From NCBI GenBank assembly GCA_013400975.1, contig WBMZ01012082.1, forward strand, positions 62,001 through 126,000: 64,000 bases of DNA, given 5' to 3'. Shown in pieces: positions 13,445 through 43,988 of this stretch. Both the position numbers and the translations under genes were made by a program. Numbering within the stretch: position 1 is the first letter of the stretch; each line of letters opens with the position of its first letter. The notes below the pieces were generated by a model. That model was not told the origin of the DNA. It did no database searches and was given only the letters and a program-made list of their open reading frames with translations. Source of the stretch: Atrichornis clamosus (taxonomy: Eukaryota > Chordata > Aves > Passeriformes > Menuridae).

Positions 13445-13746
13445 CTCCCTGACAGGAGGGATCGGGCTCTGCTCCCAGGGCACAGGGACAGGAGGAGAGG
13501 GAACGGCCTCAGGCTGTGCCAGGGGAGGGGCAGGTTGGACACCAGCAGGAATTTCTCCATGGTTTAAAGGGTTGATCAGGCCTTGGCAGGGGCTGCCCAG
13601 GGAGGTTTGGAGTCCCCATCCCTGGAGGTGTCCCAGGAATTCCTGGACGTGGCACTCAGAGCTCTGGGCTGGGGACAGGGTGGGGATGGGGCACAGGATG
13701 ATCTTGGAGATCTCTTCCAATCCAAATGATTCTGGGATTCTGTGCA
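13445..13746 (+). repeat. CR1 LINE 3' fragment
   Basis: The + strand reads in CR1 sense. It contains ctgcccagggaggtttggag, a ccatccctggaggtgtccc block, the gacgtggcactcagagctct block, then gatctcttccaatcc and ends with the 3' tail gattctgggattctgtg. The sequence between 13445 and 13560 (caggaggagagggaac... caggttggacaccagcagg) is the usual upstream part. Confidence 0.93.
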
Positions 13747-15107
13747 TATAGGAGCTCTTGGATGGCAACACAAGTTCCCAATGTTTCTCCTGCTGCCCCA
13801 AGCCTGCTCTGGCTCTCTCTGTCCCCACTGGATGTTGCTGAGCCCCCTCTGTCCCCCCTGACCTGAGCTGTGCCCCCTCACCTCTCACACCTGCCCTGGG
13901 CACCACACTCAGACATTTCCACGTGGGAACTCAGTCCTCAGTTTGTGCAGCTCCCTTTCCCTGCATTTCCCAGGGAATTTGACTGAAAAAGGAATCTTCT
14001 TTCTTCCTTCCTCTCCATCCCTTTCCTGCCATCACTCACAGATTCACTCCAATAACCATTTATTGCTTTCTTCACAGAAATCGGCCTGTTCTCATCAGCC
14101 AATGACCACACCAGCCCTTCGTGGACTGGGAACACTTCAGGTGTTTTGAAATGCAGCAAAGCCTCGGAATTGCTCAGCCTGGGGCCTGCTGGAGCTGTTT
14201 TCTTGGATTGCTGACACTTCTTCTCACCAGAGGTGCTGTCCTGGCAGAGCAGGGCCCATGAGAGATTGGCTGGCTGGGCTCTCCTCAGGAGGCTGAGCAG
14301 TCAACACACTTGAATTCCCATCTTTCTGTGTTTTCCTGGGCTCCAGGAGCATTCCTGAGATCTCTGCATGAGCCCAGACGAGCAAACCCAAAGGGGCACT
14401 GAGGTGATCTGTGCTGAAAGGGGAGCAGAGCTGCTCACTCCCAAACGTAGCCCAGCACTAAATCCTTGTGCCAGCGGGCCCTGGGCAGTGCCAGGGTGCA
14501 CATTCCCTTGGGATGAGCCATCCTGCCCACGGAGAAGCTTCCCAGGTCTCTCCTGCTGAGTTTACTCAGCCCCAGTCCCTGCAAAGCTCAGCTCCGAGTC
14601 ACAATCACCAAGGCACCAGTGGGAAGCAGAGCTCACCCACCAGGAGCTGCAGGGAGGGGGCAGGAGAGGCCTCACACTTTAATTAATTGGTGTTTAAGGC
14701 TGGCTGGAGGGCTGGGAAGCAATGAGAGGATGGCACAGGCTCTGTAAATGTCAGAGCTGGAGGCAGGCACAGCTGAGATGCTCAGGGAGAGGTGTGGAGA
14801 GGTGGCTGCAGCCCAGGAGGATGAGCAGGTCACACTCAGGAACAGAGGAATCCTTAGGGGAATTGTCCCTTCCACAGTTTTCCTTCAGTCCTTTCAGCAC
14901 TGAAGGGATCTGCAGGTTTTAGTCTTGGAGAGGGCAATGGCAAGAAAAAAAAAAAGGAGGAATTCTCTCAGCAGAACAGAATTCTCTCAGAATTAACAAA
15001 ATGCTTTCAGTCAGTTCCCCAAATCCTTTTCTTTAGTTCAGGACTGTACAGCAGGACCTGCTCCTATCACAGGGTCTGATGCACAATAAGAAATTAAAGC
15101 TTTTTCC

Positions 15108-15540
15108 ACCACCTCCCTGGGCAGCCCCTGCCAAGGCCTGACCACCCTTTCCATGGAGAAATTCCTGCTGGTGTCCAACCTGCCCCTCCCCTGGCACAGC
15201 CTGAGGCCGTTCCCTCTCCTCCTGTCCCTGTTCCCTGGGAGCAGATCCCCAATCCCCCCCTGGCTGCCCCCTCCTGTCAGGGACTTGTGCAGAGCCAGAA
15301 GGGCCCCCCTGAGCCTCCTCTGCTCCAGGCTGAGCCCCTTCCCCAGCTCCCTCAGCTGCTCCTGCTGCTCCAGCCCCTTCCCAGCTCCATTCCCCTCCCT
15401 GGACACGCTCCAGCCCCTCAGGGTCTCCCAGCGTGAGGAGCTCAGAACTGGACACAGCCCTGGAGGTCCCTCAGCAGGGCCAGCACAGGGGCCAATCCCT
15501 GCCCTGGGCCTGGCTGTCCCTCTGCTCCTGCTCACAGCAC
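15108..15540 (-). repeat. CR1 LINE fragment, longer copy
   Basis: It starts at acctccctgggcagcccctg and runs through tgaccaccctttccatggag, cctcccctggcacagcctga and the tgctccaggctgagcccctt block to the subgenomic part with gacacagccctggaggtccc. The order is the complement of CR1, so the element is on the - strand. It covers more of the element than the other copies, but the very 3' tail is missing. Confidence 0.9.
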
Positions 15541-18500
15541 TTGTGTCCTATTAAACTTAATTAATGCCCTGTTATGATTTATTGGCCGTGCAGGAGCCCC
15601 CACCTTGTCCGGGCCTTTAGCTGGAGGATTCCCAGGCTGAGGATCCCTGTGGAGCTGCCCATGGCATCAGTGCCCTCCAAAGGGACCCACGGAGCAATGA
15701 AAACCATCCTTAGGGTCACCTTGCAGTAGGAGCCCCTTGCTCCAGTGAGTGACTCTTGGCACTGCTCCTGCAGGAATCTCTTCTAACAAAGGACACTCAG
15801 GGGGCAGGGACATTGGGAATGTGTCAGGGAAGCACTGACAACCTGCACGAGTCAGAGTTAAATGATGCTCACCTTGCCTCTGATTTTACCTCTGCTGCTC
15901 CTTCTGCCCCCTAAAAGGAGCTCTGTGAACCATCAGTAGCAGTGATTTAACTGTACAGAAACGCTATTTTTGCATCTCAAAATACCTCTCAGTTTAGGGA
16001 TCACTAACAGACCTCCTCAGCCCAAAGATCACCTCGGCCAAGGATGCGGATTCAGGATGGAACACTCTCCCCAATGGCTCTGCCCAGACAGGATGAGGAA
16101 GAACCTAAAGGTATTTAAGGCACTTCTTGGTGTCAGCCTGACTTAACAACGAGCTCAGAACCAACCCGTGGGGCCCAGATCGTGCCCATCTCCTTCCCAG
16201 CACAGATGAGAAGCAGGGAACAGCTCCAGCCCAGGTTTCTGGCAGCAGCCCACACGCGGCAGACTCTGAGTCATGCCCAGCTCTCCTCACCCCACTCGGT
16301 GGATGCTGGAGCCAAGGACAGCATTTTCACCCTGTCCCTGTCAGCTGCAGACCCTTCCACGGTTTAGGATCCCGTTTTTCTCCACATCTGAGCTCCTGAG
16401 CCATCTCTGAGCACTTCAGGCCAAAAGGCAAGAAATCTGCTGGTTTCCTCTAACATGAACTCACAAAAAACATCCAAAAGCTTGTAGTTCTTTCCATGTT
16501 GGTGTAGCTTGAATCTTCCTGAACAAAAAGCCAGTTTGTCTCCTCTCAGCACCCGCTGCTAAGGAGCTAAAGGGAACTCCAGCTGATGGGCACTGGTTTA
16601 GGCTGTGCTGTTGTCACGTGGCCATGATCTCCCTGTCATCCCCCTGACAAGGGATTAAGTTGGAATTCTTTAACTGGGAGCTTGAAGTGGAAATCCTGGG
16701 CAAGGGGGAGGCTGCAGCTGCTCCTCACACCCTGAACAGCTTGGAGAGAGAGCATTCCTGTCTCCACCACCAACTCCTTACAGCTTTTCCTCCAGTGAAA
16801 ACACCTTGGAAATCCTTTCCTTTTTGACACCCAAACACTGATTTTCCCTTCCTCCTAAACCAGAGGGAAAAGCAGCAACCAGCAGAGGGAACACAAGGCT
16901 TTGTGCCCAGACACACTCTGGCCTTTCTCTGTTTGCCTTCTGGACTATTTAGATGACATTTCCCAGGCACTGGAGCATCTCACAGCTGGGATCTCCGCAT
17001 CCTCTTCCAGGAGGAGCTGTGGAAAAAGTGCCCCAAGTCATCCCACACTCCCTTCCCAATTAGTGGAATCTGCCTTTTCCCTGCTGAACTGGACCCTGGA
17101 AATGTTCCTTTCGCTCCAGTGGCTGCAGGAGGAGACCCCTCTGCCTGGGGCACCTGCCCTGGAGGCACTTCAATCCAACAGAGATTTAACTTACCCGGGG
17201 TTGTTGAGGCAGAGGGAAGAAATTCCTGGTGGATGCTTGCCCCAAGGCCAGGAAGGAAGCAGGATTTTGTCATTTTTCTCACCTATCAGGTTAAATATTT
17301 GCCAAGCTGCCTTGGAACTCCAGCAGCTTCCTCTGATATCCAGATGCAAACATCCCTGTTTAAGTGGGATCTGGAAATGGATCTGTTTGTCCCCAAGCAG
17401 AGCTGGAAGGCCCAGCTGGAATTTCCTGTCTTGTAGAAGGAGGGGCAGAGCAGGATCAGCCACCTCAGGCAGGGACAGCACCCTGCTCCTCCTGCCACAC
17501 ACCCAGGGAGAGCTGGGAGAAGCCTGGCACATCCTCTGGGATGCTCCAAGGGAAGTTTAACAACTGGGCAGAGGCAGGGAAACCCTCCCTTGCCGTGGGA
17601 ATTGCATAAGAGTGCCCAAAACAGCAACAGAATGGAGAGCTGGGGAAGCTCAGACAAATCCCTGGCCAGATCCCAGCTCCTCCATCACCCCGAGCTCCCA
17701 GGAGATGGACAGCTGGAATTCACTGGTGGAAAAAGGGTGTAACATTTCAGAGGTTAAAACCACTGCAAGGTTCAACTGCTTCCAGAAATACTGGATATAA
17801 ACAAACACATTATTTGTGTAAACACTTTCGGAAGGCTGAAGTGAAGGGATACCAGATGGAGATCTGCTGCAATCCTCTCCGATCTCAGTCACATTTTCCA
17901 GTGCTAAAATGGTAAATATGACTGAATCCATGACTCAGACGACTTGAAACACTTCTAGAAAGGGTCACAATTATGTTTTGTCTGAATATCATTGAATATA
18001 TTATCTGTGGTTAAATGTAAGAGTTATAATAAACCATTGACTGTGCTCCTGCATTAAAGCAAATTTAACAACATTCCCATCATTCTCTGGTATTTAGTGC
18101 TCCACCTCCAGGGAGAGCAGGGCTGAGGAAATGCTGCTGTACCAAACCTCCTGCTGCTCCCATTCTCTTCCTCTTCTCCCAGATATTCCCAGTTCCACGT
18201 TATCCCAAGAATTCCCACTGAGGGGCAGAAGCAGAGAAAACCAACCCTGGGTTTGTGTGCGGAGCAGCTTTAACCTCAATTCTACAGAGCTGAACACGAG
18301 AGAAATCCCCATTAATCACATTGACACCAAAGTTAGAGAATCACAATCATGAAGATGTGCAAAATGGTGTAAAATGGTCTCAACTGTACAGATTTTACCA
18401 CAGGAAGTGTCATTTTTTAGGCTGGTAACTCTAACTCGAAACAAGAACGGATGAGAGATCAGGCCAGAGCTGGGAATTCAAGCAGCCACTTCCAGAGCTG

Positions 18501-18699
18501 GGAATTGGCCTCTCCAAGGTCTCCCAGCCCTGGGGACACTGCTAAGAGCACCCAGGCCAGGTAGTGCAAACCCATCATGTGCATTTTCCACCTGCACTGG
18601 CAGCAAATCCCCCCCAGATCTCACCCGTGGGGACTGCGGCACCCAGAGCATTTTCAAGACACAACACACACACGTATTTTGGGGCAAATAGCAGCAGTT

Positions 18700-19604
18700 T
18701 TTACTGACCATATGGAAAATGTGCATTCAGGAGTGAGCACAACCCAGCCCCAAAGCTCCCTGGTTGTGGCAGGTGGGCCCTGTGCTGACACAGCCACCAG
18801 CAATTAAACATCCCCTTTTCTGCCTGCCTAAAGGGAAAACTCAGCTTCCAGCCAGCCAGAACGGGCAGCTTTATGTTAAAGAGAGTGGAACCAACAATTT
18901 GCAACTTGATTTTCATAGTACAGAGTCAAACACACCATTAAAATGAAATCTAACAGTACAAAATGCTTTAGGACATTCTGTTTCCAAGGTGCTAAAATGG
19001 GGGTTTGCCTTTCCCCCAAAAAATGCTTTTGATACCTCTAGAAACTACCACAGATCACCAACTTCTCTACATTTTTTTTCCCTGCTTCTGGCCTTCTTTG
19101 CAAGAGCTGGAGAATATTCTGACCCTTCCAAAAACGCACACAAGACACAAAGATTGTGCTCAACAGGTTTACTCAGACTGGACTCTTAAATGCTCAAGAA
19201 AAAGGCACAGATTAAAAGAGACTCTGATGACTCTTTTGAACACAGCAAATGGAATTTTTGTTTATAAGGAAAAAAAAAAAAATACTGCTATGAATTTCAT
19301 GGGCTGAAAAGTTGAAATATTCTTCCCTGTTCCTAATTATTGGCCTTCATTAAAATGGAACTTAAATTAAATTGTATAAACATATGAAATAAAGTCTCAG
19401 TATTAGGAAGTTTTTCTCTTTTGTCTCCTCTATGTACAACTCTTAGTATACAATTTTTTACTTTCCATTATACATTTAACTACATCATCCCGCCCACCGG
19501 GAGAGCCGAGGGCGCGCTCCCGGGAAATGCTTCGCATCTGGAGAAGATCCTGCTTTCTTGGCCAGCAGTGCCAGTGGGAAGGGAGGGCAGGCCGGGGGCA
19601 CCCC
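18700..19604 (-). other. FBXO38: FBXO38 3' UTR (extent approximate)
   Basis: This is the sequence directly downstream of the FBXO38 stop on the - strand. It is A/T-rich, without repeats, and lacks protein-like frames. No canonical AATAAA on the - strand was found in the first kilobase. Variant signals AGTAAA occur at about 19457, 19163 and 18696, so the end of the transcript cannot be fixed from sequence alone. The left limit given here is a guess. Confidence 0.45.
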
Positions 19605-37452
<17,848 letters not shown>

Positions 37453-37466
37453 TTTTGCACCAATTT
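37453..37466 (-). other. FBXO38: 5' UTR part of FBXO38 exon 2
   Basis: Fourteen bases separate a good acceptor (cccatcag) from the ATG at 37452-37450. The ATG starts MGPRRK, matching the known N-terminus of the family, which fixes the start. Confidence 0.85.
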
Positions 37467-39735
37467 CTGATGGGAGGAAATGGTCACAAAGTTATGAAAC
37501 TCAACTGCAAGAGAAAAGGGACAGAGAGTAGAGGAAGACACAGCAGTTAAGCTTCAAAAAAAACAGGTTGTGGTTTGCTTAGGACAGAGAGGCTCAGACA
37601 AAACCTGAGGATTATCAGACAAACCAGGCAGTCCCCTCTCAGCTGAGGCAATGGACAAAAGGAAAACCACCACTGGTTTAGCCAAAGATCAATTCTTTTG
37701 CATGGACAAAAAGTCTTCAGAGATTCCACTCTGGGATTGAGACAGTCACAGGAGAGCTGTGCAGAGCTCAAAAAAGTCAACATCACCAGCATTCCAGTGA
37801 AACATAAAAGCCCAAAGTCTCTCTAGCAGAAAAAGGATTTATTTTCCTTTTTTTGAAAAATGGTCCTATTGATCATTCTCAAAAAATGCCCTATTAACAG
37901 CTCTCAAACCAGTTCCTCTTCGAGGTTAGAACACCAATTAAAATATTCAGGGTGCTTAGTTAAAGATCAAAGCCACAGGAAAACAAAGTCACTGTCTCAG
38001 CAGCCAAGTGCTCCTCCTTCCCTGAACTCTGTGTTCATCCCACACGGCTCCTGCAGCACACACAGGCACAGAATTACAAAGTTGCATTGAAAAACACCCA
38101 AAAGTCCTATGAGAAGTAACAAATAAGCAACTAAAATAAGTATGAACTTAGTTGCTAACACAGTAACACCTTATGTTGATGCTGAGAGTTTCTTCACAAC
38201 TGTATCAAGATTTATTTTAACATAAGACAACACAAGAATAAGAATAAGTAGGGGAAACCATCACCAACTCAGTGAAAATGTTTAACAAGTTGAATGCCAA
38301 CATTCAGTGGATGAGGAAAAAACAACTTGTAAAAAAAAGACAGGTTTTGCAAAAGCTTTTAGCAAGGCCTCTGTTCCAAACCTCAGTGTTTGCACCACAC
38401 TGTGGGGAAGTGGCACCTGAGCAGAAAAACAAAACACTTCATGGGAACAGAAAATAAAAATTGCTACCTTCTCCCACACAAATGATGTATAGCTGGCACA
38501 AAATTTGAAATATTGACAGCTTTGCTGTGATCTAATTATTGCCCAACACGTGATCTCACACATTTTTGTGTGCATTTTAAGTTAATAACTGCATGTTGTC
38601 TCATTTTATTTTACATGGAGATATTAAAATAACGAAACCAACACCTTCTGCCCGTGAATAGCATGAAATGTGTCTTTGCTCCTCTGGATTGGTGGGAATT
38701 CTGCAGCCAGAAGTGAATATCCTGCTTTGCTCTTTTTGGTTCAGGCCAGAAGGGCTCAGTTTGTTTCTAATTCTGTGGGGTAATGTTGATCAACTTCACA
38801 AAGCCCCAAACTGACTATTTATAGACTGGATTCCAAGGAAAACAATGATTTAGTGGATTCCCAATCACCTGGGATGCCTCAATTTGAACAGAGGACTGGA
38901 CATAACCTAAAAAATTCCAGACTGACACAGCCACGTGCTGGGTACAATCCAGCAGAAAAGGAGAACAGTAAAAGGACTGTGACACGAGGCAAGAGAAATA
39001 AAAATATCAACAATCAAACCAGGAAAAACCCTGTAAGACACAAATGCAACAAGCACAACCTGCCCTGAGTTTGGCCTCTGCCATTAAGAGGGGGAAAAAA
39101 AAAAAAGCATTTCTCTCTATGAGTCTGCAGTTTCTGCACAATAAAAGCTCCTCCTGGTGCTATTTTGAGCTAATGAGCACAGCCTTAACACCTCATTCTA
39201 CATTAGCGAGCTGACCCCATTTAAAAATTAAAAAAAAATCCCTCCACAGGGAAAAGTCCTTTATATATTCAACAAAGCAAATGGAATTTTGCTGCCCCCA
39301 CCTCAATTAATCCACGACAATGAATGTCGGATGAAACAACAGCTCGACGTGCTCTATTCTCGACGAGTAACTACTGCGGTGAACTTAAAAAGCTTCAAAA
39401 CCACGGGGAGACTCCGCAGAAAGGAAAAATGGGGAAAAATGCGGCGACAGCAGCCGGGGACGGCCCGGCAAGCGCGGGATACAGAGGGGCGCTCCTTACG
39501 GGGAGGGGAAAACGCGAGGACAGGGTGATTCTTATAGAGATAAGCGACAAAAACGCAGGTTTTCCCAGAGCCCCGCCGCCGCCGTGCCCTCCCCGGGGGA
39601 CCCTCAGGGCCTGTGACAGCGGGGCCGGCCCGAGGCCGCGGGGCCGGGAGGGGTCGACAGCCTCCGGGTGCCCGCCCCGCCGCCCCCGAGGGCTGTGCCC
39701 GGCGCGTGCCCCGCCGCTCCTCGCCTGCCCCTCAC

Positions 39736-39900
39736 CTGCCCCTCGCTCCCCTCGCCGCCCTCGCCCCGGTTGTGGCCGCGGGGGAGCCCCGGCCCCGCTT
39801 CCTGCGCGGCCCCTTCCGCCAGCGCCGCCGCGCTTCCGCTTCCGGCCCCGCGCTTCCGCTTCCGGTCACCCACTTCCGCTTCCGGCCCCGCCCCGCCGCC
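39736..39900 (-). other. FBXO38: FBXO38 noncoding first exon (5' end approximate)
   Basis: On the - strand, a consensus donor (gaggggcag then GTGAGG) at 39735/39736 follows CpG-island sequence that begins just after a YY1 site. The next exon starts at 37466 with the ATG, so a separate upstream noncoding exon is needed. The start near 39900 is inferred from the YY1/ETS cluster. Confidence 0.6.
39831..39890 (-). promoter_or_regulatory. FBXO38: Three tandem 20-bp repeats with six ETS cores
   Basis: Three head-to-tail copies of cgcttccgcttccggccccg (third copy starts ca) lie at 39831, 39851 and 39871. On the gene strand each copy has two CGGAAG cores, the binding site of ETS factors such as GABPA and ELK. 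ETS clusters are typical of TATA-less housekeeping promoters. An exact 20-bp tandem array of them is less usual. Confidence 0.85.
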
Positions 39901-39906
39901 ATCTTG
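39895..39906 (-). promoter_or_regulatory. FBXO38: YY1 site at FBXO38 start region
   Basis: On the gene strand this reads CAAGATGGCGGC, the full YY1 consensus. In vertebrate housekeeping genes, YY1 sites in this orientation usually sit within about 30 bases of the transcription start. That supports initiation near 39.9 kb. Confidence 0.8.
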
Positions 39907-40164
39907 AGCGTGGCACTGCCCGTGGAGCACAGGGGGTGGGAGGGGGGCGCGGAGCCCCGGGGTGCCGCAGTTCCCGGGCTGGGCTCGCTCAGCGCACACG
40001 GAGAGCGATGTAATTTATAAAGGTGTTATTGCACAGACTCACAGGTGTGCTGAGCTGGCGGGGACACACGAGGATCACCACGGAGGGAGCTCTGAGCAGC
40101 CTGGGCTGGTGGGAGGTGTGGAGCGGGATGGGCTTTAAGCTCCTTCCAAGCCAAGCCATTCCAT

Positions 40165-40530
40165 CATTCCAGGATCACCCAGTCCAACCCCTGGCACTGC
40201 TCAGACACCCCAGCAATCCCACCCTGTGCATCCCTGGGAGCATTCTCCAAAGGCTCCTCCTGGAGCTCTGGCAGCCTTGGGGCCGTGCCCATTCCCTGGG
40301 GAGCCTGGTCAGTGCCCAGCACCCTCTGGGGGAAGAACCTTTCCCTGATCTCCAACCCAAACCTCCCCTGGCACAGCTCCAGCCCTTCCCAGTCCCCTCA
40401 TGAGGAACTGCAGACCCCAGTGAGTCTCCCCTCGGCCTCCTCCATCCGAACAAACCCAGTGCCCTCCACTGCTCCTCCAATGGCCGCTCCAAATCTTCCC
40501 CCATCCCCATGTCCCCACTTTGGACACTCT
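40165..40530 (-). repeat. CR1 LINE fragment next to the CpG island
   Basis: It contains ggatcacccagtccaacccc, the agcaccctctgggggaagaa block and ccaacccaaacctcccctgg in the complement of CR1 order. More diverged sequence follows, with ctccactgctcctccaatgg. Confidence 0.88.
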
Positions 40531-40920
40531 CAGAGCTTTTTAAGTGATTTATTGCATTACCTGGAGGGTCTTTACCCTATCCCCAAGAGTCCTGTAGTTG
40601 CCTTTGCCATGGTGTCTTTGCAGCTTGATGTGAGGCTGTTCTTAGGTCACGTTTTAATTGAAATGTTTGGGTGGATCCCAGTAGAAATCACAATTTAGTC
40701 AACATTTTAAAGTCACGTTTCATGCAAACCCCAAGGGATTGGGTAACAAGGCTCATTCATCACCAAGCAGGCTGTTTGTGAGTTACTTTTTGTGAATGAC
40801 AGCATGCAAAGGCTCAGCTGCTGGTTCAGGGATAATCCCAGCGGAATCCACAACGCTCTGTGCTGAAGTATGGATAACAAAATAAATTCTTGGCAATCCG
40901 TGTGGATTTTGGATGTGTCA

Positions 40921-40973
40921 ACAGAATCACTGAGGTTGGAAAAGGCCTCCAAGATCATCGAGTGCAACACAGC
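40921..40973 (-). repeat. Short CR1 3'-end fragment
   Basis: The sequence acagaatcactgaggttgga followed by aaaggcctccaagatcatcg is the complement of a CR1 3' end. It is cut off after about 50 bases. Confidence 0.85.
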
Positions 40974-41781
40974 AAACAAAAGCATCAAAAACAACAGCAG
41001 CATCCCAAAAATTTAGATCTAAAAATGTGGGAAAAGTAGGCACGTGAGGCTTCCTCTGGAAGAGCAGGATTCAGATCCAGCAGTGCTTGTTCTGCCCTCC
41101 CTCACCCCAAGGCTGGAGACACAGGGGGTGACGGTAAGAGAAGGTTGGCAGAAGGACACGAGAGAGACCAAATGGAATTGAGGAATTTGGGCAGGGCCTT
41201 GGGCTTGAGCTGTCATTTCAACAGTCAGAGGGTGGGAATGGTTAAGTGGTTACAAGACAGACAACAGAAACCAAAACCACCCTGGTTTTTCTTCACAGAA
41301 ACTCAGCAACTTATCCCATGGATCAGCTGGATGGGAGTCTTGGCAGGTTTTTGGATGGTTCCATTTCCTTCTCCCTCCACTGCCACATATGGGAAAATTT
41401 AGAATTGGAGGCACTCGAGGATATCCTAATTAAAACCCAAAGGAAAACAGTTAGAAACTGGAGATGCTGAACAACCATCAGTCAAAATTCTGTTCCGGTC
41501 TTGATCGGGGTGAGATGAAAGAGCAGATTGCATTACTCCTTTCTCACTTTGAGCTGGTTGGAACTTATTTGGACATACCCACTGCCAGTTTATATTTCAG
41601 GGAGGTTTCATCAGCTAATTTCTGGAGCTCAGGTATTACTGAATCAAAAATAAATGGCCTGAGGGAATTCATGCCTTCCTTTAAAAAAATAAAAGTTTAC
41701 AACCCGCAAACTCTCAGCCTTCCTAAGAGGTGTTCTTAATCTTTAATCTTCTGAGGGGATGAATGTTCTTCATCTCAATGG

Positions 41782-41902
41782 ATCATAAATCATGGAATGG
41801 TTGGGAGGGACCTCGGAGATCTCATTCTGAGGGCAGGGACACCTTCCACTATCCCACATTGCTCAGAGCTGCACCCAGCCTGGCCTTGGACACTCCTGAT
41901 GA
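41782..41902 (-). repeat. CR1 LINE 3' fragment
   Basis: It has gatcataaatcatggaatgg, then gagggacctcggagatctca, agggacaccttccactatcc and cagcctggccttggacactc. This is a diverged and shortened CR1 3' end. Confidence 0.9.
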
Positions 41903-43561
41903 CCAAATCAGACATTCATTACTCATGAAACAGCTAACAAAACTCCACATTTCAACATTAAAGCTTCTAAGAGAACAGCTCAGAGCACCCAAAGGCAGCA
42001 GGTGCAGGAGCACAGGTGGGAATGGTGTCAGCCAGCTTTATTCCAGCACTGGCATCTTCCTCTGCAGGAATCCAACTCTCTGATTCCCAGGCCTGTATCT
42101 CATTAGCTCTCGTCTTAGAATGAAAATAAATGTTTTGTAGGGCCTGAGGAAAACCCTGCATGCTACAAACAGGTACATCACTGCTACAGAAGTACCCTTT
42201 CAGGGCAGAGCCTTGAAAGCTGAGCTTCCCTGAGTGCAAGATCTGTTCTCTTTCCCCATTCCACACCAAGATTTTTACGTTGCAGCTTCCAGAATCCGAG
42301 TGTGTCTCACCGGCTCTCTCAGGCTCTGCACATCCTCCCTTCCCCATATTTCCACGTCGCTCCATCCCACAAACTCGGCTGTCCAGCTTGCCCAGCCACT
42401 TCAGCATTGTCTTCAGGTGTCATCTGCAGCAATTTGCGGGTGATGTTCTTTGCTCTGGTATGTGGCAGAAGCTGCCCTGCTTCTCTCACCACCTGCCAGG
42501 CTGGAGGCAGCAGGAGCTGATAAAAAGCACCCCATGTGGGCAAGTCCTGCTCTCCAGCTGCCCCTGGCTCAGGGAATTCCACGGCAGGAACGAGCAGGCA
42601 CAAATTGGAGTCCCAGGGGTAAATGCAGGGGTGTAGTTCAGACCTCTGAGTTCCAGGTTCTGGACTCTCTCTGGAGGGTGGGCAGTGGCTGCGTAAGAAT
42701 TTTGTGTTCTAGGTTTGGTCCACGAGCAAAATCCATTAAATGTCCCAACACACCAAAGCAGAGGGTGGGAATATCCACTGAGGCTGGAACCAGCCAAGCT
42801 GGAAGGCAGAAAATACCCCCAAATCTGCTGGATTTTTCTGACACCACGATGGAACCTCAGAGTTTGCCTTTGTTTTCGCAATTTGCTCATTTTTATCTCT
42901 TTCAGTCAAGGGGAACTGGGAGAACCTTTTTAGGTTGAGCGTCCAGAGCCACAAGCCTCTGAGCTATCAGAAACTTCTACAATATTTCCTTGGCTCATTT
43001 GCATTCTTGCTGCCTAATTGCTGGGACCTGGTTTCCAGATAAACAGAATTCCTGATAGGGAGGACTTTATTCTGTGTCCAGCAGTTCCAAAATTTTCCTC
43101 CTGTGTAAGCCCAGTAAAATCAGTCATTCATCAGTTTGAATTCTGGGAAAATACATTCCCATGACCAACGATTGAGTAAAAGACACGAATTAATTTATTA
43201 ATGAAGATAATAAGGATGTAAGGGCAGAACAGAAATTTCTTTAGGTCTGAAAGCCTGACATTTATCAGAAGAGATTCATTAATTATCACATTTAAATGAA
43301 GGATTTACCAGACTTCTGCAGTCTTACAGTTTCCCAGATTTGTTTCATTTAAAGGAAATAAAGAGCCAGACTGGGGGGTAAATTCCAGTAACATGAGGCC
43401 AAATAGTGGAATACAACTTTTGTCTTCCAGGCTTTGGTTTTTTACCTCTGGATTCAGTCCCTGCTCCACAAGAGTTTTCTGTAATTTGGGAAATACTTGT
43501 TAGTAATGGCTGCAATAAATTCTCTAGAAAGTTCACCACGGACACAAAAAAAGAGTCAATA

Positions 43562-43567
43562 TTTATT
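43562..43567 (-). terminator. Poly(A) signal AATAAA, SPINK gene
   Basis: The - strand reads AATAAA here, about 420 bases after the stop of the Kazal inhibitor. It is the first canonical signal on that strand downstream of the stop. Confidence 0.65.
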
Positions 43568-43988
43568 TTAATAAACATGCAGACTAAGTAGCTAAACAAC
43601 ATACAGGAGTCAGAATTGTACGAAGAGAAAACAAAAATGAGCATGTAAAATTCAGCTACAAAACTGGAAGAGTCCAAGCACTGCCTGGGAAAAAAAGAGT
43701 ATCTGGAAAAGTTTCTGGATAAATGAAAGAAAACAAGGAAAAGAGACTTGTGGCATTTCAGAAGATGTGAGCTTTAGCCATGGAGACAAACAGCAGGAAG
43801 GGCTCACGAAAACCAACAGGAACAGTCTTGCTGGAGGACAGAAGTGTCAACCCCAAGAGAGGACAGAGCTGACAATTCTCCCGGCTGCTTGGTTTGGCAC
43901 GGGCAGCACAGGCAGGAGGGCTGGAATCCAGGGAATGGGGGTGGGAGGGCAGTGTGGGGCTGTTCCCAGCACTGTCACCAGAGCCCCC

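Larger units (their letters stand above)
11926..18700. other. Intergenic region between convergent HTR4 and FBXO38
   Basis: I see no gene here. It contains two CR1 pieces (listed separately) and otherwise mixed-composition DNA. Open frames of 60-290 codons occur, but their sequences are not protein-like. Several of the longest sit on CR1. Confidence 0.6.
39400..40010. promoter_or_regulatory. FBXO38: CpG island at FBXO38 promoter
   Basis: The sequence changes abruptly from AT-rich intron to very GC- and CpG-dense DNA. Long open frames on both strands here follow from composition and are not genes. The island covers the noncoding first exon of FBXO38 and its start site. Confidence 0.9.
40011..43540. 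other. Intergenic region between FBXO38 and the SPINK gene
   Basis: I see no supported gene. CR1 fragments are listed separately. Three overlapping - strand open frames at about 41967-42890 (up to 146 codons) match no family I know and lack a consistent exon structure. Confidence 0.55.

Noticed and set aside
13040..13906. 288-codon - strand open frame
   Set aside because: It crosses a CR1 fragment, has no domain similarity and no start or splice context.
39324..40013. 229-codon + strand and 131-codon - strand frames in the CpG island
   Set aside because: Stop-poor CpG-island composition. The Arg/Pro/Ala-rich products are not protein-like, and the region is the FBXO38 promoter.
41967..42890. 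Stacked - strand open frames (146, 94 and 134 codons), possible frameshifted pseudogene
   Set aside because: No family is recognised, no splice signals link them and no poly(A) tract is seen. A protein database search of each frame would settle it.
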